The notes under the pieces are model-generated. The model was not told the DNA's origin. It searched no databases and was given only the letters and a program-made list of their open reading frames with translations. A DNA stretch of 64,000 bases from Streptomyces sp. CB09001 (lineage in GTDB: Bacteria > Actinomycetota > Actinomycetes > Streptomycetales > Streptomycetaceae). The position numbers were made by a program, and so were the translations under genes. The DNA is taken from assembly GCF_003369795.1 (NCBI RefSeq), contig NZ_CP026730.1, positions 4,331,001-4,395,000 of the forward strand, written 5' to 3'. Shown piece after piece: positions 17,619-26,164 of this stretch. The stretch's first letter is position 1, and the number at the start of each line of letters is the position of its first letter.

Positions 17619-18452
17619 TCAGTGCGTGCCGGCGCGTACCGCCGTGGTCGCCAGCGTCGTGTACCGCATCGTGAAGCGGCCGCCCAGAGCGTCGACGGCG
17701 CGGCCGACCGCGCCGAGTATTCCGGCCAGTTGACCGGGGCGGAGCCGGGTGAGGCGGCCGGTGGTGGGGAGCAGCTCCAGCCACTGGTCGCGGGTGTACG
17801 ACCGCTCCCAGTCGAATCGCCACTGCTCCGGTTCGTGGAACCGCCCGGACTCGCGGATCCGGTCGGCGATCTGCGCGTACCCCGCCAGGTACATCTCCAG
17901 CGGACGTCGCGCCGGCTGATCGCTGAACGGTGATTCCGGTGCCGCCCGACGGTAGGCGTCCGCGAACGGCTCGGCCACCTCGGCCGGCGGCTCGAACACG
18001 TGCCCGAAGACTGCCAGGCGCCCCTCGGGGCGCAGCACCTGGGCCGCCTTGGCGGCACCGGCGACCGGGTCCACCCAGTGCCACGACTGGGCGGCGATCA
18101 CGGCGTCGAAGGCTCGGCCGGCGGGCTCCCAGGCCTCGAAGGCCGCCACCTCGACCGGCAGACCGCGGTCCCGGGCGAAGCCGGCCATCCGCGCGTCCGG
18201 CTCGACACCGAGTACGGCGCAACCGGCGGCCTGGAACTGACGGGCCGCGATGCCCGTGCCGCAGCCGACGTCGAGGACGTCGGACCCCGGGCTCCCCGCG
18301 ACGACACGCGTCACCAGGTCGTCGGGGTAGGGCGGTCGGGCCCGGTCGTAGCGCTGCGCGTCGGCACCGAAGGACTCGGCCGTCCGCCTGGCCTGATGCG
18401 GCGGCATCGGTTCCGGCTGTTCCGGCTGTTCCGGCGAGGGTAGAGTGGGCAT
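17619..18452 (-). CDS. Class I SAM-dependent methyltransferase
   Basis: 277-aa cytoplasmic methyltransferase. Motif I is DVLDVGCGTGIAARQ (Asp61 to Gly67), VLGVEPDARM provides the acidic end of strand 2, and AFDAVIAAQSWHWVDP is motif IV of the Methyltransf_11/UbiE-like group. The RRTAESFGADAQRYDRARPPYP N-terminus is typical of actinobacterial trans-aconitate-methyltransferase-like proteins. The substrate is unknown. An alternative start is the ATG at 18407. It diverges from a TetR gene with a palindrome between them, so the regulator probably controls it. Confidence 0.88.
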   Translation of the reverse strand: MPTLPSPEQPEQPEPMPPHQARRTAESFGADAQRYDRARPPYPDDLVTRVVAGSPGSDVLDVGCGTGIAARQFQAAGCAVLGVEPDARMAGFARDRGLPVEVAAFEAWEPAGRAFDAVIAAQSWHWVDPVAGAAKAAQVLRPEGRLAVFGHVFEPPAEVAEPFADAYRRAAPESPFSDQPARRPLEMYLAGYAQIADRIRESGRFHEPEQWRFDWERSYTRDQWLELLPTTGRLTRLRPGQLAGILGAVGRAVDALGGRFTMRYTTLATTAVRAGTH

Positions 18453-18480
18453 GCGTTCACTTTAGTGGGCGAGCGCCCAC
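18445..18480. promoter_or_regulatory. Probable TetR operator pair
   Basis: GTGGGCGAGCGCCCAC at 18465-18480 is a palindrome with 7-bp arms. A weaker copy, GTGGGCATGCGTTCAC, lies 20 bp upstream at 18445-18460 and covers the methyltransferase start. A half-site GTGGGC recurs at 18491. The spacing of 20 bp suits two TetR dimers on the shared divergent promoter. Confidence 0.6.
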
Positions 18481-18515
18481 AAGCCAATGAGTGGGCATCG
18501 AGAGAGGAACCGCGA

Positions 18516-19121
18516 GTGCCGACCGGAGTGCACCTTCGCGACGCGCGGCAGCAGCTGTTCGACGCCGCCGAGCACGTACTTCTGCGTGCCGGCCCGAACG
18601 GGCTGACCAGCCGGGCCGTCACGGACGAGGCGGGCTGCGCCAAAGGCGTCCTGCACCGCCACTTCACGGACTTCGACACCTTCCTCGCCGAACTCGTGCT
18701 CGACCGGGCCGCGCAGCTCGACGCGCAGGCGCTGGCGCTGCGGGAGGCGGTGGGCTCCGGCACCGTGTCCGACAACCTGACCGGCGCGCTGACCACCCTG
18801 TTCGGGCCGGTTCCCGTGGCGATCATCCCGCTCATCACCTTCCGGGACGAGTTGCGCGCACGGCTGCGGCAGGTCATGCCCAACGGGGGAATCGCGATCC
18901 TCGCCCAGGTCACGGCCGCGGTCTCCGGCTATCTGACCGAAGAGCGCGCGAGGGGCCGTATCTCGGCCGACGCGGACATCGACTCGCTCACCCTCTCCCT
19001 GGTCGGAGGGAGTCATCTCCTGTTCGCGGACCGCGACCCCGGCCGCCCGCCGGCCCCGGCGGCCGTCGGCAAGCTGGTCGACACGGTGCTCGCCGACGTC
19101 GTCCAGCGACGCCCGCGCTGA
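18516..19121 (+). CDS. TetR family transcriptional regulator
   Basis: 201-aa repressor. The N-terminal HTH spans about residues 10-55 (QQLFDAAEHVLLRAGPNGL, then SRAVTDEAGCAKGVLHRHF and the FDTFLAELV helix). The C-terminal ligand domain is unremarkable. GTG 18516 was chosen for GAGAGGAA upstream; the frame is open to 18465 but that would start inside the palindrome. It diverges from the methyltransferase gene and likely represses it and itself through the palindromes at 18445-18480. Confidence 0.88.
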   Translation: MPTGVHLRDARQQLFDAAEHVLLRAGPNGLTSRAVTDEAGCAKGVLHRHFTDFDTFLAELVLDRAAQLDAQALALREAVGSGTVSDNLTGALTTLFGPVPVAIIPLITFRDELRARLRQVMPNGGIAILAQVTAAVSGYLTEERARGRISADADIDSLTLSLVGGSHLLFADRDPGRPPAPAAVGKLVDTVLADVVQRRPR

Positions 19122-19150
19122 CGCGGCACTGCCCGCCGCGCGCGTCACCC

Positions 19151-19180
19151 TTGACGAAGTTAGTGATTGAGTACTAACTT
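19151..19180 (+). promoter_or_regulatory. Promoter with embedded operator, TetR gene
   Basis: TTGACG (19151-19156) and TAACTT (19175-19180) are 18 bp apart. A perfect 8-bp-arm palindrome, AAGTTAGT at 19157-19164 and ACTAACTT at 19173-19180, fills the spacer and -10, so a bound repressor would block RNA polymerase. The -10 ends 6 bases before the ATG, implying a leaderless mRNA. Confidence 0.7.
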
Positions 19181-19186
19181 ACTTCC

Positions 19187-19759
19187 ATGGTCAGGATGAG
19201 CGCAGAGGAGCGACGCGAGAGCGTCATCCGCGCGGCGACGAGCGAGTTCGCCCGGGGCGGCTATCACGGCACGTCCACGGAGGTCATCGCGAAGCGGGTG
19301 GGGGTCTCCCAGCCGTACCTCTTCCGTCTTTTCCCGGGCAAGAAGGCGATCTTCCTCGCGGTGGCCGAGCGCTGCCTGCGGGAGACGCGCGAGGTCTTCG
19401 AGAAGGCGTCCGAGGGCCTGCGCGGCGATGAGGCTCTGCACGCCATGGCCGACGCCTACACGCGGCTGATCGCGGAGCATCCCGAGAAGCTCCAGATGCA
19501 GTTGCAGGTGTACGTCACCGTCGCCGCCGCCGAGGCGGCCGGGGACCACGAGTTCGGCGAGATGGTGCGCAAGGGCTGGCTCGAACTCTGGGACGCCGTG
19601 CACCTGCCCCTGGGGGCCGACATCGGTCAGACGACGACCTTCCTGGCGTACGGCATGCTGATCAACACTCTGGTCGGCATCGGGTTCCCGCCGGGTCACC
19701 GCGTCTACGGCGGTATCTACGAGTCGGGGCAGGCCAAGACCCGCCCGGAAAACGCGTAG
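19187..19759 (+). CDS. TetR family regulator of efflux
   Basis: 190-aa TetR protein. The HTH is clear: RRESVIRAATSEFARGGYHG, TEVIAKRVGVSQPYLFRLFP and GKKAIFLAVAERC (residues 9-59). It is followed on the same strand by an MFS efflux gene, and both upstream regions carry the AAGTTAGT-N8-ACTAA motif, so it should repress itself and the transporter until an inducing drug or metabolite binds. There is no Shine-Dalgarno before the ATG, and the promoter position suggests a leaderless transcript. Confidence 0.9.
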   Translation: MVRMSAEERRESVIRAATSEFARGGYHGTSTEVIAKRVGVSQPYLFRLFPGKKAIFLAVAERCLRETREVFEKASEGLRGDEALHAMADAYTRLIAEHPEKLQMQLQVYVTVAAAEAAGDHEFGEMVRKGWLELWDAVHLPLGADIGQTTTFLAYGMLINTLVGIGFPPGHRVYGGIYESGQAKTRPENA

Positions 19760-19814
19760 GGGCGCGCGGAGGAACATGCGGAAGCGGTGCTTTGCCGGTT
19801 CTGCACGCCCCGCG

Positions 19815-19838
19815 AAGTTAGTTATCAATTACTAATCA
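19815..19838. promoter_or_regulatory. Second copy of the TetR operator, before the MFS gene
   Basis: AAGTTAGT-TATCAATT-ACTAA matches the operator at 19157-19180 in the left arm and the first five bases of the right arm with the same 8-bp spacer. It lies 32 bp upstream of the transporter start. Confidence 0.65.
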
Positions 19839-19869
19839 CGCATGGCAGTGCACGCCCTCTGGGGGAGAG

Positions 19870-21348
19870 ATGTCACAGCAGAGAGCACGTCGGAACACCC
19901 GCGGCGGGGGAGCGGCCTGGGCCCTCGTCATCACCAGCGTCGCCGGCTTCATGGCGGCCCTGGACAACCTCGTCGTCACCACCGCTCTGCCCTCCATCCG
20001 CAAGGACCTGGGCGGCGCGCTGCACGACCTGGAATGGACCGTGAGCGCCTACACGCTCACCTTCGCCGTCCTCCTGATGTTCGGCGCGGCCCTCGGCGAC
20101 CGCTTCGGCCGCCGCAGGCTCTTCCTGGTCGGCCTCACCGTCTTCACCGGGGCGTCCGCCGCCGCGGCCATGGCGCCGGGCATCGACTCGCTCATCGCCG
20201 CCCGCGCGGTGCAGGGCGTCGGCGCGGCGATCATGATGCCGCTGACGCTGACCCTGCTCACGGCCGCCGTACCCGCCGAACGCCGGGGGATGGCGTACGG
20301 CATCTGGGGGGCCGTCAACGGGCTCGCCGTGGCCTCCGGGCCGCTGGTCGGCGGCAGCCTCACCGAGCACATCTCGTGGCAGTGGATCTTCTGGCTGAAC
20401 GTTCCGCTGGGCCTGGCCCTGCTGCCCCTCGCCCGCCTCCGCCTCGCCGAGTCGCACGGCACCGGCGCCCCGCTCGACATACCCGGCACCCTGCTGGCCA
20501 GCGGCGGACTCTTCGGCATCGTCTACGGCCTGGTCCGCGGCCCCGTCGACGGCTGGACCGGCACGCTCGTGCTGACCTCCCTGTTCGCCGGGACCGCGCT
20601 GCTCGTCGGCTTCGTCCTCTACGGCACCCGGGCCAGGAACCCCATGCTCCCCATGCGGCTGTTCCGCTCCCGTGCCTTCGCGGGAGTCAACGCGGCGAGC
20701 CTGCTGATGTTCCTGGGCATGTTCGGCTCGATCTTCCTCCTGAGCCAGTACATGCAGGGCGTCCTCGGCTACTCGCCCACCGAGGCGGGCCTGCGCATGC
20801 TGCCCTGGACCGGCATGCCGATGCTGGTCGCGCCGATCGCCGGCATCCTCTCCGACCGGATCGGAGGCCGCCCGGTCGTCGCGACCGGACTCTTCCTCCA
20901 GGCGGCCGGCCTCGGCTACCTGGCCTCCGTGATCACGGCCGACGCCTCCTACGCCGTTCAACTGCCCGGTCTGATCATCAGCGGAATCGGCATGGCCCTC
21001 TACTTCGCCCCCGCCTCCGCCCTGGTGATGACCAGCGTGGCCGCCAAGGAGCAGGGCATCGCCTCCGGCGCCAACAACGCACTGCGCGAGGTGGGCGGCG
21101 CGCTCGGCATCGCGGTCATGTCGTCCATCTTCGCGGCGCAGGGCGGCTACGAGTCCGCGCAGACCTTCGTGGACGGACTGCGGCCCGCGATCGCCGTGGG
21201 TGCCGCGGTGGTGGCCCTCGGCGGCATGGCGGCCCTGGCGATCCCGGCACGCCGCCGCACCGGCGGACAGGGCCCCACGGCCGCGCCGAAGACGGAGCCG
21301 GCCCCCGAACCGGCCCTCGCCACGACGGCACCGACGCCCCGGCACTGA
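19870..21348 (+). CDS. DHA2-family MFS drug efflux transporter
   Basis: 492-aa polytopic exporter with about 14 hydrophobic helices. The N-terminal AALDNLVVTTALPSIRKDLG is the motif D1/helix 1 pattern of EmrB/QacA transporters, LGDRFGRRRLF is MFS motif A, and ARAVQGVGAAIMMPLTLTLL is motif B/C. ATG 19870 was chosen for GGGGGAGAG just upstream rather than ATG 19842, which lies in another frame. It is likely repressed by the preceding TetR. The next gene, 32 bp downstream, is probably co-transcribed. Confidence 0.92.
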   Translation: MSQQRARRNTRGGGAAWALVITSVAGFMAALDNLVVTTALPSIRKDLGGALHDLEWTVSAYTLTFAVLLMFGAALGDRFGRRRLFLVGLTVFTGASAAAAMAPGIDSLIAARAVQGVGAAIMMPLTLTLLTAAVPAERRGMAYGIWGAVNGLAVASGPLVGGSLTEHISWQWIFWLNVPLGLALLPLARLRLAESHGTGAPLDIPGTLLASGGLFGIVYGLVRGPVDGWTGTLVLTSLFAGTALLVGFVLYGTRARNPMLPMRLFRSRAFAGVNAASLLMFLGMFGSIFLLSQYMQGVLGYSPTEAGLRMLPWTGMPMLVAPIAGILSDRIGGRPVVATGLFLQAAGLGYLASVITADASYAVQLPGLIISGIGMALYFAPASALVMTSVAAKEQGIASGANNALREVGGALGIAVMSSIFAAQGGYESAQTFVDGLRPAIAVGAAVVALGGMAALAIPARRRTGGQGPTAAPKTEPAPEPALATTAPTPRH

Positions 21349-21380
21349 CCGCACGACACAGCACACGAGAGGAGTACGAC

Positions 21381-21761
21381 ATGCCCACCCTTCCCTGGAC
21401 CGTGCCGAACGAGACTCCCCGCGCCACCGAGGTCCACGTCTTCGCCTCCCGCTTCGAGACCCGCACCCTGTGGGGAGCGCTGAAGTTCCTCGCGCGCACG
21501 CCGGGCGTGTGGCGGCAGGTCGGCGGCGCACCCGGAGCGTACGGGGCCGCACTGAAGGCGGAACCCTTCAAGCGGACCTTCTGGACGCTCTCCGCCTGGG
21601 AGTCGCCCGAGGCCCTCAGGACCTTTGCCCGCTCCGGCACCCACGCACCGACGTCGCGCGGGCTGTCGGCGCAGATGCGGGACTCGAAGTTCGCCTCCTG
21701 GCCGGCGTCGAGCGACGAGCTCCCGGTGAGCTGGGCGGAGGTGCGCAGGCGCCTGTCGTGA
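21381..21761 (+). CDS. DUF3291-like / monooxygenase-fold protein
   Basis: 126-aa protein, ATG with GAGAGGAG upstream. It looks like a small dimeric ferredoxin-fold (spheroidene-monooxygenase/ABM-like) protein: EVHVFASRFETRTLWGALKF near the N-terminus, then FKRTFWTLSAWESPEALRTF, the usual His/Trp-type motif block, and RTFARSGTHAPTSRGLSAQM. Activity is unknown. It lies in the same operon as the MFS exporter, so it may modify or bind the exported compound. Confidence 0.75.
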   Translation: MPTLPWTVPNETPRATEVHVFASRFETRTLWGALKFLARTPGVWRQVGGAPGAYGAALKAEPFKRTFWTLSAWESPEALRTFARSGTHAPTSRGLSAQMRDSKFASWPASSDELPVSWAEVRRRLS

Positions 21762-21775
21762 GGGCACGCCCCGCC

Positions 21776-21801
21776 ACGCCCCGGCCGACCGGTCGGGGCG
21801 T
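21776..21801 (+). terminator. Terminator of the MFS operon
   Basis: 11-bp stem (21776-21786 with 21791-21801, one G-T pair), loop GACC, 14 bases after the stop. Confidence 0.65.
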
Positions 21802-21861
21802 CGCCGTGTTTCCCCTTCCCGCGGCCCGGGGCTGTCGGTGCCGTCTCGTAGTCTTGAGCGC

Positions 21862-22917
21862 GTGCAGGAACTCCACGACGCCCCCCTCGCCCCCCTGACC
21901 ACCTTCCGCCTGGGCGGGCCCGCGACCCGGCTGCTCACGGCCACCACCGACGCCGAGGTGATCGCCGCCGTCCGCGAGGCCGACGACGCCGGGACCCCGC
22001 TGCTGCTCGTAGGCGGCGGATCCAACCTGGTCATCGGCGACAAGGGCTTCGACGGCACCGCCCTGCACATCGCCACGCGAGGCTTCCGCCTCGACGGCAC
22101 GACGCTCGAGCTGGCGGCCGGCGAGATCTGGACCGACGCCGTCGCCCGCACCGTGGAGGCGGGCCTGGCGGGCGTCGAGTGCCTGGCCGGCATCCCCGGC
22201 TCGGCCGGCGCGACCCCGATCCAGAACGTCGGCGCGTACGGCCAGGAGGTCTCCGCCACGATCACCGAGGTCACGGCGTACGACCGCCGCAGCCGCGAGA
22301 CCGTCGCCCTCTCCAACGCCGACTGCTCCTTCTCCTACCGCCACAGCCGCTTCAAGGCCGAGCCCGAGCGGTACGTAGTCCTGCGTGTCCGCTTCGAGCT
22401 GGAGAACGCCGACGGGCTCTCCGCGCCCCTCCGCTACGCCGAGACGGCCCGCGCCCTCGGTGTCGAGGCGGGCGACCGGGTGCCGCTGACGGCCGCCCGG
22501 GAGACGGTGCTGAAGCTGCGTGCCGAGAAGGGCATGGTGCTGGACCCCGAGGACCACGACACCTGGTCGGCCGGGTCGTTCTTCACCAACCCGATCCTCA
22601 CGGACGACGAGTTCGCCGCGTTCCGCTCCCGCGTCGCCGGGCGCCTCGGTGCCGCCGCGGAGCCGCCCGCCTTCCCGGCCGGGGAGGGCCGCGTCAAGAC
22701 GTCCGCGGCCTGGCTGATCGACAAGGCGGGCTTCACCAAGGGGTACGGCACGGGCCCCGCCCGCATCTCCACCAAGCACACCCTCGCCCTCACCAACCGG
22801 GGCGAGGCGACGACCGAGGACCTGCTCGCGCTGGCCCGCGAGGTCGTCGCCGGGGTCCACGAGGCCTTCGGCGTCACGCTGGTCAACGAACCGGTGACGG
22901 TGGGCGTCGCCCTGTAG
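21862..22917 (+). CDS. murB: UDP-N-acetylmuramate dehydrogenase
   Basis: FAD-dependent enzyme that reduces UDP-GlcNAc-enolpyruvate to UDP-MurNAc in peptidoglycan synthesis; cytoplasmic, 351 aa. Motifs seen: LTTFRLGGPA at the start, the FAD loop LLLVGGGSNLVIGDKGF, GIPGSAGATPIQNVGAYGQE, the catalytic Ser block AGSFFTNPI and the C-terminal GVTLVNEPVTVGVAL with Glu. GTG 21862 was chosen because the conserved protein starts there. No Shine-Dalgarno is present and TAGTCT (21849-21854) ends 7 bases upstream, so the mRNA may be leaderless. Confidence 0.95.
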   Translation: MQELHDAPLAPLTTFRLGGPATRLLTATTDAEVIAAVREADDAGTPLLLVGGGSNLVIGDKGFDGTALHIATRGFRLDGTTLELAAGEIWTDAVARTVEAGLAGVECLAGIPGSAGATPIQNVGAYGQEVSATITEVTAYDRRSRETVALSNADCSFSYRHSRFKAEPERYVVLRVRFELENADGLSAPLRYAETARALGVEAGDRVPLTAARETVLKLRAEKGMVLDPEDHDTWSAGSFFTNPILTDDEFAAFRSRVAGRLGAAAEPPAFPAGEGRVKTSAAWLIDKAGFTKGYGTGPARISTKHTLALTNRGEATTEDLLALAREVVAGVHEAFGVTLVNEPVTVGVAL

Positions 22918-23361
22918 CCCGACCCCGCGTCCACGTGCCGGCGGTAGGCGCCGTGCCCCGGCGTTGCGGGGTGCCTCCCCCAGTGCCTGAACGGCCTGGG
23001 AGGTACCCCCACCGCCCACCCGTGCCGCCCCAGCGGCACGACTGCCCGCAGCTGGGCCGCGTGGCGACGGCCCGCAGCTGGGGCGGGGGCGACGCGGCGG
23101 CAGCCGCGTACGGCGAGGAGCGGAACGCGGAGAGTGGGCGGGCGGCAGTCGCGTACGGCGAGCAGGGGTCGTGTCGGGGGGTGTCCACCCGCAGCGGTTG
23201 GCGCGTCAACGGAGTTCGCTTCTGTGGCCGACCGATTCCGCGCCGTTCCGAGGACGGACACCCCCCGGCGCGGCCCCGACCCACCCACCGGAGATACCGC
23301 GCTACGCGCACCCCCACCGAACCCGCGCAGGCCGCCGCAGGCATCCGCCGCAGCCCACCGC
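22918..23361. other. 444-bp gene-free GC-rich stretch with short repeats
   Basis: No convincing gene. It holds an imperfect inverted repeat at 22968-23010, two copies of CCCGCAGCTGGG (around 23045 and 23070), and two copies of CGCGTACGGCGAG (around 23106 and 23150). It separates murB from the add gene, which ends here on the other strand. Confidence 0.6.
22968..23010. repeat. MITE-like inverted repeat
   Basis: GGGGTGCCTCCCCCAG at 22968-22983 is matched by CTGGGAGGTACCCC at 22996-23009 with two extra bases in one arm and one mismatch; the loop is TGCCTGAACGGC. The pattern resembles short interspersed palindromes common in Streptomyces intergenic regions and may also end murB transcripts. The family assignment is from memory. 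Confidence 0.5.
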
Positions 23362-24393
23362 CTACGCCGCAAGCCAGTCGTCCACCCCCGCCAACAGCTT
23401 CCCCTTCACCTCCTCCGGCGCCGCCGACCCCCGCACCGACTGCCGCGCCAGCTCCGCCAGCTCCGCGTCCGTGAACCCGTGGTGCTCGCGCGCGATCTCG
23501 TACTGGGCGGCCAGCCGGGACCCGAACAGCAGCGGATCGTCCGCGCCCAGCGCCATCGGCACCCCCGCCTCGAACAGCCGACGCAGCGGCACGTCCTCCG
23601 GCTTCTCGTACACCCCCAGCGCGACGTTCGACGCCGGGCACACCTCGCACGTCACCTGCCGGTCCGCCAGCCGCTTCAGCAGCCGGGGATCCTCCGCCGC
23701 CCGCACACCGTGCCCGATCCGGTCCGCCTCCAGGTCGTCCAGGCAGTCCCGCACCGACGCCGGACCGGTCAGCTCACCCCCGTGCGGCGCGCTCAGCAAC
23801 CCCCCGTCCCGCGCGATCGCGAACGCCCGGTCGAAGTCCCGCGCCATCCCGCGCCGTTCGTCGTTCGACAGCCCGAAGCCCACCACGCCCCGCTCCGCAT
23901 ACCGCACCGCCAGCCGCGCCAGCGTCCGCGCGTCCAGCGGATGCTTCATCCGGTTCGCGGCGACCAGCACCCGCATCCCGACCCCGGTGTCCCGCACGGT
24001 CGTCTCCACCGCGTCCAGGATGATCTCCAACGCCGGGATCAGCCCGCCCAGCCGCGGCGCGTACGACGTCGGATCGACCTGGATCTCCAGCCACCCCGAC
24101 CCGTCCCGCAGATCCTCCTCTGCGGCCTCCCGGACCAGCCGCTGGATGTCCTCCGGCGTCTGCAGACACGACCGCGCCGCGTCGTACAGCCGCTGGAAAC
24201 GGAACCAGCCGCGCTCGTCCGTCGCCCGCAGCTTCGGCGACTCGCCGCGGCCCAGGGCCTCGGTCAGCGTCTCGGGCAGCCGCACGCCGTGCTTGTCGGC
24301 CAGTTCCAGCAGGGTGGCGGGCCGCATCGACCCGGTGAAGTGCAGGTGGAGATGGGCCTTGGGCAGTTCAGAGACATCACGTACACGCTCCAT
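23362..24393 (-). CDS. add: Adenosine deaminase family protein
   Basis: 343-aa purine salvage enzyme converting adenosine (or a related nucleoside or base) to the hydroxy product with ammonia release; cytoplasmic, zinc-dependent. Motifs: LPKAHLHLHFTGSMR (metal His16 and His18), SAPHGGELTG (His and catalytic Glu), RIGHGVRA, CPASNVALG and the metal Asp in GADDPLLFG. Classical ADA reads HLDG or HLEG after the first pair, while this one reads HFTG, so the substrate may differ. ATG 24393 was chosen because conserved sequence starts 8 residues later. A single gene behind the aspC terminator. Confidence 0.9.
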   Translation of the reverse strand: MERVRDVSELPKAHLHLHFTGSMRPATLLELADKHGVRLPETLTEALGRGESPKLRATDERGWFRFQRLYDAARSCLQTPEDIQRLVREAAEEDLRDGSGWLEIQVDPTSYAPRLGGLIPALEIILDAVETTVRDTGVGMRVLVAANRMKHPLDARTLARLAVRYAERGVVGFGLSNDERRGMARDFDRAFAIARDGGLLSAPHGGELTGPASVRDCLDDLEADRIGHGVRAAEDPRLLKRLADRQVTCEVCPASNVALGVYEKPEDVPLRRLFEAGVPMALGADDPLLFGSRLAAQYEIAREHHGFTDAELAELARQSVRGSAAPEEVKGKLLAGVDDWLAA

Positions 24394-24469
24394 TCGGTGA
24401 TCCTGCCGCACGACACGCCCGGCCGGACAGCACTTTCCCCGTACGTGGTCTTGCTCGCACAAACAAACA

Positions 24470-24499
24470 GGGCCACCCCTCAACGTTGAGGGGTGGCCC
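24470..24499 (-). terminator. Terminator after the aminotransferase gene
   Basis: A 30-bp perfect palindrome (arms 24470-24484 and 24485-24499, centre AACGTT) lies 18 bp past the aspC stop and well before the add start. It would fold as a 12- or 13-bp stem with a small loop. Confidence 0.75.
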
Positions 24500-24517
24500 C
24501 GCGGGACGACGGAACGG

Positions 24518-25744
24518 TCAGTCCCGCGCCTCCGCCAGCAGCTTCTGGATCCGGCTCACGCCCTCGACGAGGTCCTCGTCACCGAGCGCGTACGACAGCC
24601 GCAGGTACCCCGGTGTGCCGAACGCCTCACCCGGCACCACCGCGACCTCGGCCTCCTCCAGGATGAGCGCGGCCAGCTCGACCGAGTCCTGCGGACGCCT
24701 GCCGCGGATCTCCTTGCCGAGCAGCGCCTTCACCGACGGGTAGGCGTAGAACGCGCCCTTCGGCTCGGGGCACAGCACGCCGTCGATCTCGTTGAGCATC
24801 CGCACGATCGTCTGGCGGCGCCGGTCGAAGGCCTCCCGCATCTTCGCCACGGCGTCCAGGTCGCCCGAGACCGCGGCCAGCGCCGCCGCCTGGGACACGT
24901 TGGCCACGTTGGACGTGGCGTGCGACTGGAGGTTGGTCGCGGCCTTGACGACGTCCTTCGGGCCGATGACCCACCCGACCCGCCAGCCGGTCATCGCGTA
25001 GGTCTTCGCCACGCCGTTGACCACGATGCACTTGTCGCGCAGCTCGGGCAGCAGCGCCGGCAGCGACACGGACACGGCGTCGCCGTAGACGAGGTGCTCG
25101 TAGATCTCGTCGGTCAGCACCCACAGGCCGTGCTCGACGGCCCACGTGCCGATCGCCTCGGTCTCGGCCTCGCTGTACACCGCCCCCGTCGGGTTCGACG
25201 GCGACACGAAGAGGACGACCTTGGTCTTCTCGGTGCGCGCGGCCTCCAGCTGGTCCACCGTCACCCGGTAGCCGGCCGTCTCGTCGGCGACCACCTCGAC
25301 CGGGACACCGCCGGCCAGCCGGATGGACTCGGGGTACGTCGTCCAGTAGGGCGCCGGGACGATGACCTCGTCGCCCGGGTCGAGGATCGCGGCGAACGCC
25401 TCGTAGATGGCCTGCTTGCCGCCGTTGGTGATGAGGATCTGCGACGGGTCGACCTCGTAGCCGGAGTCGCGCAGCGTCTTCGCGGCGATGGCGGCCTTCA
25501 GCTCGGGCAGCCCGCCGGCCGGCGTGTAGCGGTGGAACTTCGGGTTCTTGCACGCCTCGACGGCGGCCTCGACGATGTAGTCCGGCGTCGGGAAGTCGGG
25601 CTCACCCGCGCCGAAGCCGATCACGGGACGTCCGGCGGCCTTGAGGGCCTTGGCCTTGGCGTCCACGGCGAGGGTCGCGGACTCGGAGATCGCGCCGACT
25701 CGGGCGGAGACCCGGCGCTCGGTGGGAGGGGTTGCAGCGCTCAT
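24518..25744 (-). CDS. aspC: Class I PLP-dependent aminotransferase (aspartate type)
   Basis: 408-aa fold-type I aminotransferase, probably aspartate/2-oxoglutarate transaminase. Signature blocks: GFGAGEPDFPTPDYI, HRYTPAGGLPELK, FVSPSNPTGAVYS with the substrate Asn, LTDEIYEHLVYG, and the PLP-lysine loop NGVAKTYAMTGWRVGW with Lys near residue 247. The carboxylate-binding Arg lies in GYLRLSYAL. ATG 25744 was chosen since the frame open to 26041 runs antisense through the tRNA-Trp gene. The gene diverges from the tRNA-Trp/secE cluster. Confidence 0.93.
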   Translation of the reverse strand: MSAATPPTERRVSARVGAISESATLAVDAKAKALKAAGRPVIGFGAGEPDFPTPDYIVEAAVEACKNPKFHRYTPAGGLPELKAAIAAKTLRDSGYEVDPSQILITNGGKQAIYEAFAAILDPGDEVIVPAPYWTTYPESIRLAGGVPVEVVADETAGYRVTVDQLEAARTEKTKVVLFVSPSNPTGAVYSEAETEAIGTWAVEHGLWVLTDEIYEHLVYGDAVSVSLPALLPELRDKCIVVNGVAKTYAMTGWRVGWVIGPKDVVKAATNLQSHATSNVANVSQAAALAAVSGDLDAVAKMREAFDRRRQTIVRMLNEIDGVLCPEPKGAFYAYPSVKALLGKEIRGRRPQDSVELAALILEEAEVAVVPGEAFGTPGYLRLSYALGDEDLVEGVSRIQKLLAEARD

Positions 25745-25983
25745 GACCCCATCGTTCCAGACCGGAAACCTCACGAGCACAGGGGTTTCACGGACTGAAC
25801 CGAACCGGTCCAGGACCTGAACGCCAGTCCGGTCCACGGCCTGAACATCAGTCCGGACATGCTTTCTGTTCGACGCCCGGCCCGTGAGCACGTACACTCT
25901 CACCTCGTTGGCCTTCAGCGGTCCGCGATCACCCGGTGCACACCAAGCATCCGGGCGGATGCGGTACGTTGGGGGACGAACAA

Positions 25984-26056
25984 AGGGTCGTAGCTCAATT
26001 GGTAGAGCACTGGTCTCCAAAACCAGCGGTTGGGGGTTCAAGTCCCTCCGGCCCTG
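25984..26056 (+). tRNA. tRNA-Trp (CCA)
   Basis: 73-nt cloverleaf. The acceptor AGGGTCG pairs with CGGCCCT (26049-26055) with one T-G pair, discriminator G. The anticodon stem CTGGT/ACCAG encloses CTCCAAA, giving CCA. It immediately precedes secE, the usual order in actinobacteria. Confidence 0.96.
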
Positions 26057-26164
26057 CTACACACACCATCGCCAGGATGTGTGCGCATGTACGTACAGCA
26101 ATGCACCGCCGTGCGGCTCCAACCGGGCGCGGCACGGCCACGACCCGGAATCAGGTGAGGACGA

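Noticed and set aside
17619..18222. Alternative open frames inside the methyltransferase gene
   Set aside because: They are Arg/Pro-rich shadow frames; only the 277-aa frame has methyltransferase motifs.
24470..24499. 30-bp palindrome as an operator
   Set aside because: It lies just after the aminotransferase stop and 77 bp from the add start; a terminator explains it better.
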